From: an uncultured Clostridium sp.
Lineage (GTDB): Bacteria; Bacillota; Clostridia; TANB77; CAG-508
NCBI GenBank assembly: GCA_947303785.1
Contig: CAMYZH010000007.1
Span: forward strand, 1-45,729
Length of the DNA: 45,729 bases
Direction: 5' to 3'
Of this stretch, positions 1-7,486 are shown piece after piece. How positions within the stretch are numbered: position 1 is the first letter of the stretch; the number at the start of each line of letters is the position of its first letter. The notes under the pieces were generated by a model. That model was not told where the DNA came from and searched no databases. It saw only the letters and a list, made by a program, of their open reading frames with translations. A program made the position numbers and the translations under genes.

Positions 1-16
1 ACAACAGAATATATTT

Positions 17-22
17 TGTCAA
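17..22 (-). promoter_or_regulatory. Second copy of a leftward -35 element (window edge)
   Basis: TTGACA on the minus strand, embedded in the same AAAATGTGTTGACA context as the complete promoter at 140-168. With a 17-nt spacer its -10 box would fall just outside the window, so only half of the promoter can be seen. This suggests tandem promoters for the unseen gene to the left. Confidence 0.4.
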
Positions 23-74
23 CACATTTTTAAAACTTTTTTAAGTTTTTTTATTTTTTCCTGAAATCGTTGAT

Positions 75-88
75 TTTAAACGCTTCCA
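75..88. promoter_or_regulatory. Possible catabolite-responsive (cre-like) site
   Basis: On the minus strand the 14 bases read TGGAAGCGTTTAAA. This matches the loose cre pattern TGNAANCGNWNNCA at every position but one (A instead of C near the end). It lies about 45 bp downstream of the start point expected for the promoter at 140-168, where a CcpA roadblock would act. In DNA this A+T-rich a one-mismatch match is weak evidence. Confidence 0.22.
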
Positions 89-139
89 TGTGTTAGTTTA
101 TTTGTCATTTTATGTCGATTTCTGTTGCAACTGTTTTGT

Positions 140-168
140 ATTCTAACACCTTTGTTTACTCTTGTCAA
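140..168 (-). promoter_or_regulatory. Sigma-A-type promoter, leftward, for a gene beyond the left edge
   Basis: Minus-strand -35 TTGACA (163-168), 17-nt spacer, -10 TAGAAT (140-145). Spacing is ideal, the -35 is perfect and the -10 matches at five of six positions. It reads away from topA, so it drives a gene that starts left of position 1. Confidence 0.65.
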
Positions 169-219
169 CACATTTTTTAAATTTTTTATTTTACTTTTTT
201 AATTATTACATTTTTAGAT

Positions 220-311
220 AAAAAAACTATACTATCATGGATTAATCGTTATTAAAATATACTAAATTATTACAATTTAATCTAAATATAGTATATCCTC
301 TGATAGTATAG
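220..311 (-). terminator. Long-loop inverted repeat after topA, terminator-like
   Basis: A perfect 11-bp inverted repeat (arms 301-311 and 227-237, CTATACTATCA and its complement) is separated by 63 nt. On the minus strand the distal arm runs directly into a run of T. It lies 13 bp past the topA stop, so it may end the topA transcript. The stem is short on G+C and the loop is long, so an operator pair is an alternative reading. Confidence 0.4.
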
Positions 312-323
312 CTTTTCTTTACA

Positions 324-2435
324 TTATTTAACTTGCTTATTTCCCGCTTTTTTTCTTTTGTTCTTTACTTTATTTTTTTGTGTAGATGTATTTTTTTTAC
401 TTGTTCTCTTTTTAACTTCTTTTTTTAATTCTTCATCACTATCTGCTATATATTCTCCTGGTTTTGGTTTATTCCATGATATATAATCACATGATTTTGG
501 ATTATTTTCGCAAATATAATAATTTCTTCTTCTTTTAGTTTTTCTAATTTGAACTTTTGCTCCACATTTTGGACATGGAACATCAATTGTTTCAACTAAC
601 GGCTTTGCATTTCGACATTCTGGATATCCAGGACATGCAAGAAACTTGCCATATCGTCCCATTTTAATAACCATGTTTCTTCCACATTTTTCACAGATTA
701 CATCTGAAACTTCATCTTCCAATTTTACATGTTCTAATTCTTTTTCAACTTTTTCTACTACAACTTCAAATGGATCATAAAAATTTCTAATTGCTTCTTT
801 CCAATTTTTCTTTCCTTCCGCAATCTCATCAAATTGTTCTTCCATTTCAGCTGTAAATTCAACATTAATTACATCTTTAAAGTTTTCTACTAGTAATTTA
901 TTTACCACTTTTCCTAGTTCTGTAGGCATTAATTGTTTTTGAACTTTTTCAATATAGTTTCTTGCTAAAATTGTTGTTATTGTTGGTGCATATGTACTAG
1001 GTCTTCCTATTCCTTTTTCTTCTAATGTTTTAACCAAACTTGCTTCTGTATATCTTGGTGGTGGCTCAGTAAAGCTTTGTTTTGTTTCAATATTCTCTTG
1101 TGTTAATAAATCTTGCTTATTTAAATATGGAATATTTGCAATTCCAAGTTCTTCTGATTCCTCTTCATCAGTATCTTCTACGTATAAAGTCATAAATCCT
1201 TTGAACTTAATTGATTGTCCTGTTGTCTTAAAATTATATTCATTGGCATTTATATCTATAGAAATTGTGTCATATACAGCAGATGACATTTGACTGGCTA
1301 TAAATCTATTATATATTAATCTATATAGTTTATATTGATCTGATGTTAAGCTATCTTTGATAATTTCTGGTGATAAATCTAAATATGATGGTCTAATAGC
1401 TTCATGCGCATCTTGTGCATCTGATTTTGTTCTGTAATATCTGTTTTCATAATATTCGGGTCCAAACTTTTTCTCAACTACTTGTTTTGCGGCTTTTCTT
1501 GCTTCTTCAGAAATTCTTGTAGAATCTGTTCTCATATATGTTATAAGTCCAGTTACTCCTCTTTCTGGTATCTTAACACCTTCATACAACCCTTGTGCGA
1601 CTGACATCGTTTTCTTGATTGCAAATCCTAATTTTCTGGAAGCTTCTTGTTGCATTGTACTGGTTGTAAATGGTGGTGCAGGATTTCTTTTTTTCTCCCC
1701 TACTGTTACATCTTCTACTATAAATTTTGCTTTTTCAATGTCTTTCAAAACTTGGTTAACTTCCTCTTTAGAATGAAGTTCAATTTTTTGTTTATTCTTA
1801 CCAACTAATTTTGATTCAAATGTCTTTTTAGTTTTTTCTTCAGAAAGAATTGCTGTTATATTCCAAAATTCTTCTGGAACAAATTTTTCTATTTCATCTT
1901 CTCTATCGCAAACAAGCATTACGGCAACTGATTGAACTCTACCTGCTGATAATCCTCGCTTTACCTTTTTCCATAGAACTGGACTTATTTTATATCCTAC
2001 TATTCTATCCAAAACTCTCCTTGCTTGTTGTGCATCTGTTAAATTTAAATCTATTTTTCTAGGTTTTTTTACAGCTTCCTTTACAGCTTCTTTAGTGATT
2101 TCATTAAATGTAATCCTACAAATTGAATCATCTGGAATCCCTAAAATATTTGCTAAGTGCCATGCAATTGCTTCTCCTTCACGATCAGGGTCAGTTGCAA
2201 GATAAACTGTTTTCGCATCTTTTGCATCTTTTTTCAATGAATTAATCAGTGTAGCTTTTCCTCTTATGTTAATGTATTCAGGTTCAAAATCATTATTAAT
2301 ATCAATTCCGAGTTTTGATTTTGGAAGATCTCTTATATGTCCCATTGAAGCAACAACTTTCGTACTTCCTCCTAAAAATTTTTTTATAGTGTTCGCCTTC
2401 GCAGGTGATTCGACTATTATTAACTGATTTGCCAT
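324..2435 (-). CDS. topA: DNA topoisomerase I
   Basis: Type IA topoisomerase that relaxes negatively supercoiled DNA through a transient 5'-phosphotyrosine. The 703-aa product has the usual family length. The TOPRIM domain begins with IVESPAKA (residues 7-14) and carries the acidic motif DPDREGEA (82-89). The active tyrosine is Tyr300 in GLITYMRTDST. Two C-terminal zinc-ribbon modules with CxxC pairs follow, at roughly 578-609 and 623-655, and then a Lys-rich tail. The frame extends 29 codons further upstream, but AAAGGAG lies just before a double ATG, so the start is one of those two; 2435 has the better 7-nt spacing and 2438 is possible. It has its own promoter and is separated from murG by a terminator. 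Confidence 0.97.
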   Translation of the reverse strand: MANQLIIVESPAKANTIKKFLGGSTKVVASMGHIRDLPKSKLGIDINNDFEPEYINIRGKATLINSLKKDAKDAKTVYLATDPDREGEAIAWHLANILGIPDDSICRITFNEITKEAVKEAVKKPRKIDLNLTDAQQARRVLDRIVGYKISPVLWKKVKRGLSAGRVQSVAVMLVCDREDEIEKFVPEEFWNITAILSEEKTKKTFESKLVGKNKQKIELHSKEEVNQVLKDIEKAKFIVEDVTVGEKKRNPAPPFTTSTMQQEASRKLGFAIKKTMSVAQGLYEGVKIPERGVTGLITYMRTDSTRISEEARKAAKQVVEKKFGPEYYENRYYRTKSDAQDAHEAIRPSYLDLSPEIIKDSLTSDQYKLYRLIYNRFIASQMSSAVYDTISIDINANEYNFKTTGQSIKFKGFMTLYVEDTDEEESEELGIANIPYLNKQDLLTQENIETKQSFTEPPPRYTEASLVKTLEEKGIGRPSTYAPTITTILARNYIEKVQKQLMPTELGKVVNKLLVENFKDVINVEFTAEMEEQFDEIAEGKKNWKEAIRNFYDPFEVVVEKVEKELEHVKLEDEVSDVICEKCGRNMVIKMGRYGKFLACPGYPECRNAKPLVETIDVPCPKCGAKVQIRKTKRRRNYYICENNPKSCDYISWNKPKPGEYIADSDEELKKEVKKRTSKKNTSTQKNKVKNKRKKAGNKQVK

Positions 2436-2479
2436 CATTAATCTCCTTTGTTTAATCTTTTTGTATTGTAATTCATTAT

Positions 2480-2509
2480 TATATATTTTGCAAGTACATT
2501 TTAAGTCAA
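2480..2509 (-). promoter_or_regulatory. Probable topA promoter
   Basis: Minus-strand -35 TTGACT (2504-2509), 18-nt spacer, -10 TATATA (2480-2485), about 45 bp before the topA start. A second TATAAT lies only a few bases on, so the exact -10 is uncertain. Confidence 0.5.
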
Positions 2510-2560
2510 AAATTTTTAACATTTTAAATGTATGAATTTACTTTAATTTCTGCCATCTTC

Positions 2561-2606
2561 AGTAAAGTGTGTCAAAAAAGGGCGTCCCATTTGACAGCAT
2601 TTGACA
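2561..2606. repeat. Extragenic palindrome with TGTCAAA/TTTGACA arms
   Basis: TGTCAAA (2570-2576) and TTTGACA (2590-2596) are inverted arms around a GGG-CGT-CCC mini-palindrome. A further TTTGACA copy follows at 2600-2606. I recall similar intergenic elements, with TGTCAAA arms and a GGGACGC core, scattered through clostridial genomes, but copy number here is unknown. The element sits between the murG terminator and the topA promoter. Confidence 0.5.
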
Positions 2607-2607
2607 T

Positions 2608-2634
2608 AAAAAAAGACAATGCTTAACATTATCT
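2608..2634 (-). terminator. Intrinsic terminator after murG
   Basis: An 8-bp stem with one G-U pair (AGATAATG/CATTGTCT, loop TTAAG, 2614-2634) is followed on the minus strand by seven T. It overlaps the murG stop codon and ends the dcw transcript before topA. Confidence 0.75.
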
Positions 2635-3747
2635 TTTTAATATTTTTTTTATTTCTTCATAAATCTTATCTTCTACATTGTATTTGGCTATTTGCTTTGC
2701 ATTGTTTCCCATATTCTGCATTAAGCTTTCATCATTTATTATTTCTTCAATATATTTTGAAAGATTATTTTCGTTTACTTCTTCATTTAAAATTATTTTT
2801 GCTGCTCCTATTTTTTCTAATACTTTTGCATTGTCTATTTGTCTATTTGCAGAGTTGCTAGGTAATGGTATAAATATTGCAGGTTTTCCTACTAATGCAA
2901 TTTCAGTTATTGTCATTGCTCCACTTCTTGCAACAATTAAATCTACTGTATTCATTATTTCGCTCATATTATAAATGTATGGAACAATCTTGGTATTAGG
3001 AATATTATTTATATCTATTTCTTCTTTCTTAAATATTTCTTCTATTATATTATATTGTTTTTGACCAACTGACCATATTAATTGATAATTTAAGTTTTTT
3101 TGGGCTTTTATTAGTTTTATCATCGCATCATTAATCGCTTTTGCTCCTTGGCTTCCTCCAAACACAAGAACTGTTTTCATTTTGCTTGATAAGCCTAAAC
3201 TTGATAAAATCTTTTCTTTTTCTTGCTCTGTTATATTTTGAGGTGTTACTTTCGTAGGAGTTCCTGTAACAACAACTTTAGATTTATCATCAAAATATTG
3301 TAAGCTGTCTTCAAATCCTACCATTATTTTGTCTAATTTTTTAAATAATAGTTTAGTCGCTTTTCCTGGATAAGCATTACTTTCATGAATCATCGTTGGA
3401 ATTTTAAGTTTGTGTGCTGCCAAAATTGCTCCACCACATATATATCCACCAGTTCCAATTACTATATCTGGATTAAAATCTTTTACAATTTTTTTGGCTT
3501 GGCTGAATCCTTTTATAGTTTTTAAATTATTTGATAGTGTTTTAAAAGATATTTTTTTACTTAATCCATATGCATCTACTGTTTTTAATTCATATCCAGC
3601 TCTTGGAACTAAATCGTTTTCTATTCCTCTTGTTGTTCCTATAAAAATAATTTCTGAATTTGGCTCTTCTTTTTTTATTTTATTTGCAATTGCAATACCA
3701 GGATTTATGTGTCCTCCTGTTCCAGCAGCTGCTATTATTACTTTCAT
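2629..3747 (-). CDS. murG: UDP-N-acetylglucosamine--lipid I GlcNAc transferase MurG
   Basis: Adds GlcNAc from UDP-GlcNAc to lipid I on the inner face of the membrane, giving lipid II. This is the last cytoplasmic step of peptidoglycan precursor synthesis. At 372 aa it has normal length. Visible GT28 features are the N-terminal glycine loop AAAGTGGHINPG (residues 7-18), a second glycine motif VFGGSQGAKAIN in the middle, and the donor-site region with ARSGAMTITE. The start is supported by AGGAGG seven bases ahead of ATG. It is the last gene of the dcw cluster, 20 bp after ftsW, and ends in a terminator hairpin. Confidence 0.96.
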   Translation of the reverse strand: MKVIIAAAGTGGHINPGIAIANKIKKEEPNSEIIFIGTTRGIENDLVPRAGYELKTVDAYGLSKKISFKTLSNNLKTIKGFSQAKKIVKDFNPDIVIGTGGYICGGAILAAHKLKIPTMIHESNAYPGKATKLLFKKLDKIMVGFEDSLQYFDDKSKVVVTGTPTKVTPQNITEQEKEKILSSLGLSSKMKTVLVFGGSQGAKAINDAMIKLIKAQKNLNYQLIWSVGQKQYNIIEEIFKKEEIDINNIPNTKIVPYIYNMSEIMNTVDLIVARSGAMTITEIALVGKPAIFIPLPSNSANRQIDNAKVLEKIGAAKIILNEEVNENNLSKYIEEIINDESLMQNMGNNAKQIAKYNVEDKIYEEIKKILKR

Positions 3748-3767
3748 TTTTCTTCCTCCTGAAGTTT

Positions 3768-4904
3768 TTAAGAATTTGAATTATTTGTTGATCTTGACAC
3801 AGATAATAAGATTCCAACAGAACTTAAAATAATTATTAAGGCTGTTCCACCATAGCTAAAAAATGGTAATGCCATACCTGTTACTGGCATTGATGCTGTA
3901 ACAACTGCAATATTTATTAATACTTGTATTGCAATCATAGATGTAATACCAGCAGCAAGTAAACTTCCAAACATATCTGGAGATTTCATAGCTATTGTAA
4001 TTCCTCTCCATATTAATATAGCAAATAAAACTATAACTATAGTACAGCCAATAAATCCTAATTCTTCTGCTAATACTGCAAATATAAAATCATTATGTGG
4101 TTCTGGTATATATGAATACTTTTGTGTGCTATCTCCTAGTCCTACACCAAACAATCCTCCTGATCCTATTGCATAGAGACTTTGAACTACTTGCCAACCA
4201 TCTCCTGAGATATCTTGCCAAGGATCAAAAAAAGTTAAAACTCTATTCATTCTAAATCCTTGACCTGATTTAAACAATAGTGCTGCTACTCCTATAACAG
4301 CAATTGGTATTCCAAATACTATAAAATACTTTATTTTGCATCCAGATAATATCATCAATATTGCAACTAACATACAAATTACAAGTGTCGCACTAAAGTG
4401 ATTTTGTAAAATTAGTATTATAAAGATTGCAGGTATTAATATTACTAGTGGAAGGAAAAAACCCTCTTTTATAGATTTCAATTTTTCTCTATTTTTTGTA
4501 AGCCATGCTGAATAATAGATTATAACTCCTACTTTTGCCACTTCTGAAGGTTGAAAAGAAATTGGCCCTAATACCAACCATCTTTTAGCACCTCCTGAAG
4601 ATGCGCCCATTATTGGAACTAATAATAATAATCCTAGACATATTGCAAAAATAACCTTGTAATTTCTTTGCCATATTTTATAATCAACTTTTGATATTGC
4701 AAACATAGCAGCAATTCCAATAATTGCTGAAAATATTTGTCTTTTCACATAGCTATAACTGTTTCCCGTTTCTGCTAAAGCCTTAGGCGAACTTGCTGAT
4801 AAAACAGTAATTATTCCTAAGCCTAATAACATAAACACTGTAATTAAAAGTGTAAAATCTAGTGGTTTTTTTAAAATTAACTCACTTTTCTTTTTCTTTG
4901 CCAT
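3768..4904 (-). CDS. ftsW: SEDS-family peptidoglycan polymerase, FtsW/SpoVE type
   Basis: Integral-membrane glycosyltransferase that polymerises lipid II together with a class B PBP during septation, or during cortex synthesis if it is SpoVE. The 378-aa product has about ten hydrophobic segments. Family signatures are SFQPSEVAK, the loop DPWQDISGDGWQ with QSLYAIGSGGLFGVGLG after it, PEPHNDFIFAVLAEELGF, and the final PFFSYGGTAL. It lies between mraY and murG, 17 bp after mraY, with GAGGGAG ahead of ATG. SpoVD/SpoVE-type gene order is common in spore formers, so sequence alone does not decide between FtsW and SpoVE. RodA is less likely because of the location. Confidence 0.9.
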   Translation of the reverse strand: MAKKKKSELILKKPLDFTLLITVFMLLGLGIITVLSASSPKALAETGNSYSYVKRQIFSAIIGIAAMFAISKVDYKIWQRNYKVIFAICLGLLLLVPIMGASSGGAKRWLVLGPISFQPSEVAKVGVIIYYSAWLTKNREKLKSIKEGFFLPLVILIPAIFIILILQNHFSATLVICMLVAILMILSGCKIKYFIVFGIPIAVIGVAALLFKSGQGFRMNRVLTFFDPWQDISGDGWQVVQSLYAIGSGGLFGVGLGDSTQKYSYIPEPHNDFIFAVLAEELGFIGCTIVIVLFAILIWRGITIAMKSPDMFGSLLAAGITSMIAIQVLINIAVVTASMPVTGMALPFFSYGGTALIIILSSVGILLSVSRSTNNSNS

Positions 4905-4921
4905 TACATCTCCCTCTTAAA

Positions 4922-5902
4922 TTATATAATTGAGAATAATCCAATTATGCATAATGCTACTGTAACTCCACTAAAAACTCTTACGACTTTATTTTCATTC
5001 CACCCACATAGTTCAAAGTGATGATGGATTGGAGTCATTTTAAAAATTCTCTTTTTAGTCCTCTTATAATATGCAACCTGAATAATTACTGATAATGTTT
5101 CTATCACAGGTACAGCAGCTAGTATTACTATTATAAGTGGCATTTTCAAATATATAGCACTACATGCTATTACTCCTCCAAGAAGTAATGAGCCTGTATC
5201 TCCCATAAATACTTTGGCTTTATTTAAATTAAATATCAAAAATCCCAAACATGTTCCACATACAATACTTCCTAGAATTATTATTTCTTTTATATCAAGT
5301 ATTATTGCAATAACTGTAATTGTTGTTGTTATTGCAAGTGAAACACAAGTTGCTAATCCATCAACTCCATCAGTTAAATTAACAGCATTTGTTGTAGCTA
5401 AAATAACAAATATAGTAAATGGTACATATATTATTGAAGGTATTTTAATTGTTGTTTTTATAAATGGAACAATAATTGATGTTCCAATTCCTAAAATTTT
5501 TTCTATATATATAATAAATACTATTGATATTATTAATAATCCTAACATTTTTTGTTTTGGCTTTAATCCATCAGTATTTTTTAACACAACTTTTTTGTAG
5601 TCATCTATAAAACCTATAGCTCCAAATCCAATTGATACTAAGATTAATGGAATAAGTCTTCTTCCAACTTCAGGTTCTTTACCAATATAATGTACAAATG
5701 CAACTATCGCTGCACCTATAATTGAAATTGCCATTATTACTCCACCCATTGTCGGTGTTCCACTTTTCTTTAAATGTGATTTTGGTCCGTCTTCTCTTTC
5801 AGATTGGCCTACTTTCATTCTTTGAAGTACTGGGATTATAAATATTCCTAATATTATAGTTACAGCAAATGATATTAAGAATATTTTTAGTTGAAATTCC
5901 AC
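4922..5902 (-). CDS. mraY: Phospho-N-acetylmuramoyl-pentapeptide transferase MraY
   Basis: Transfers phospho-MurNAc-pentapeptide from UDP to undecaprenyl phosphate, making lipid I. The 326-aa polytopic membrane protein carries the MraY signatures in order: SHLKKSGTPTMGG near residue 45, the aspartate pair FIDDYKK, NLTDGVDGLATC, FMGDTGSLLLGG, and PIHHHFEL near the C-terminus. The start codon is GTG (5900-5902), with AAGGGGTG seven bases upstream. It follows murE by 13 bp. No murF or murD lies between mraY and ftsW, unlike the usual dcw order. Confidence 0.96.
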   Translation of the reverse strand: MEFQLKIFLISFAVTIILGIFIIPVLQRMKVGQSEREDGPKSHLKKSGTPTMGGVIMAISIIGAAIVAFVHYIGKEPEVGRRLIPLILVSIGFGAIGFIDDYKKVVLKNTDGLKPKQKMLGLLIISIVFIIYIEKILGIGTSIIVPFIKTTIKIPSIIYVPFTIFVILATTNAVNLTDGVDGLATCVSLAITTTITVIAIILDIKEIIILGSIVCGTCLGFLIFNLNKAKVFMGDTGSLLLGGVIACSAIYLKMPLIIVILAAVPVIETLSVIIQVAYYKRTKKRIFKMTPIHHHFELCGWNENKVVRVFSGVTVALCIIGLFSII

Positions 5903-5915
5903 TATGATTCACCCC

Positions 5916-7391
5916 TTATTTCATATTGTTTATGATATCTTTTACAATTTTTCTCTCATCAAAAGGATGTTTTACCTTATTAATTTCTTGATAAGGTTCA
6001 TGTCCTTTACCAGCAAGTATTACTAAATCATTTTTATTTGCCATTTTTATTGCTTTTGCTATAGCTTCTTTTCTATCTACTATAATTTCATATTTTCCTT
6101 TTGTTTTAGAAATTCCTACTTCAATTTCTTTTATAATCTTCTCTGGCTCTTCTGTTCGTGGATTGTCAGAAGTAACAATACTATAATCTGCAATTCTTCC
6201 AGCAATTTCTCCCATTAATGGTCTTTTTCCTGTATCTCTATCTCCTCCACATCCAAAAACTACTATTACTCTACCTTTTGTATATGTTTTTACTGCTTGT
6301 AATATACTTTCTAGGCTCTCAGGAGAATGAGCATAATCTATCATTATATTAAGTTCTTTTTTGTTAGGAACCAATTCACTTCTTCCTGGAATCTTTATTT
6401 TCTCAAGAGCTGTTTTTATAATTTCTGGTGAAACTCCAAAATATAAAGCTACTGATATTGCAGCTAAAGAATTATATACACTAAATCTTCCAGGTATATC
6501 TACTTTAACTCTTTCATTTCTATCTCCGAGTTTAACTTTAAAATCAACACCTATATTAGTAATAGTTATATCTTTTGCCAAAAGATCACATCCATTATCT
6601 ATTCCATAGGTTTTTACTGTACATTTAGCTTCTTTCTTGACTCTTGATCCTCTAAAATCATCAATATTAATGAATCCTATTTGGCACATTTCAAATAATT
6701 TCAATTTTGATTTAAAATAATCTTCCATGTCTGTATGTTCTTTTGCACTTATATGTTCTTTTGAAAAATTTGTAAATACTCCAACATCAAAATTACATCC
6801 AGCTACTCTTTGAAGTTTTAATGCTTGAGAAGATACTTCCATAACAACATATTCTACTTTTTCTTGAACCATTTTAGCAAATATTCTTTGTAGTTCAAGA
6901 CTCTCTGGTGTAGTTCTATCACTTTCTCCTAAACTATCTTCACCTATATAGTTTTCTATAGTTCCAATTAAACCAACTTTCTTCCCTTGAGCTTCTAGTA
7001 GTGTCTTTATCATATATGTTGTAGTTGTTTTTCCTTTTGTTCCAGTAACTCCTATCAATTTGAATTTTCTTGATGGATTTCCATAATAATTACAAGCAGC
7101 TATTGCTAATGCATATCTCGTATCAGTTGTAACTATAAAAGTAACATTTTGAGGTAATTCTATATTTTTTATTTTATCTACATCTTCAAGCATAATTGCT
7201 GTAGCGCCATTTTCGATTGCTTCTTTTATATAATCATGACCATCTGCATCATAGCCTTTAATTGCTACAAACATATCATATTGTTTAACCTTTCTAGAAT
7301 CACATTCAATTCCATTTATTTCAATATCAACATCACCTTTAGCTTTTAAATTATTAATACCATTTAAAACATCACTTAATTTCACTTTCAA
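5916..7391 (-). CDS. murE: UDP-MurNAc-L-Ala-D-Glu:meso-diaminopimelate ligase MurE
   Basis: ATP-dependent ligase that adds the third amino acid of the stem peptide. The 491-aa protein has the N-terminal Mur domain (GIECDSRKV), the ATP loop GVTGTKGKTTTTYM near residue 114, the central segment VMEVSSQAL, and the C-terminal motif SDNPRTEEP. The DNPR motif is the established signature of meso-DAP specificity, so the wall is inferred to be mDAP-type. The longest frame starts at TTG (7389-7391), only about three bases after GGGAG. A GTG at 7383-7385 is better spaced and may be the real start. It sits in the dcw operon 95 bp after pbp2. Confidence 0.95.
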   Translation of the reverse strand: MKVKLSDVLNGINNLKAKGDVDIEINGIECDSRKVKQYDMFVAIKGYDADGHDYIKEAIENGATAIMLEDVDKIKNIELPQNVTFIVTTDTRYALAIAACNYYGNPSRKFKLIGVTGTKGKTTTTYMIKTLLEAQGKKVGLIGTIENYIGEDSLGESDRTTPESLELQRIFAKMVQEKVEYVVMEVSSQALKLQRVAGCNFDVGVFTNFSKEHISAKEHTDMEDYFKSKLKLFEMCQIGFINIDDFRGSRVKKEAKCTVKTYGIDNGCDLLAKDITITNIGVDFKVKLGDRNERVKVDIPGRFSVYNSLAAISVALYFGVSPEIIKTALEKIKIPGRSELVPNKKELNIMIDYAHSPESLESILQAVKTYTKGRVIVVFGCGGDRDTGKRPLMGEIAGRIADYSIVTSDNPRTEEPEKIIKEIEVGISKTKGKYEIIVDRKEAIAKAIKMANKNDLVILAGKGHEPYQEINKVKHPFDERKIVKDIINNMK

Positions 7392-7486
7392 TCTCTCCCA
7401 TAAAAATCTCTTTTTATTATATACTTAAAAAAAATATTTGTATAGTTTTTTGTTTAAATAATCTGTTTATTAATTATTATATTTAC

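Larger units (their letters stand above)
1..323. other. Intergenic region left of topA
   Basis: No gene was found in these 323 bases. The stretch holds two leftward promoter elements for a gene beyond the left edge. It also holds an imperfect direct repeat of about 19 bp at 16-34 and 162-181, which contains both -35 hexamers, and a cre-like site at 75-88. An 11-bp inverted repeat at 227-237 and 301-311 lies just after topA. Confidence 0.7.

Noticed and set aside
2436..2522. 29-codon N-terminal extension of topA
   Set aside because: AAAGGAG directly precedes the MMANQL start, and the upstream part contains the probable promoter.
3410..3832. 140-codon plus-strand frame opposite murG
   Set aside because: It is the complement of conserved murG codons, with no ribosome-binding site or promoter.
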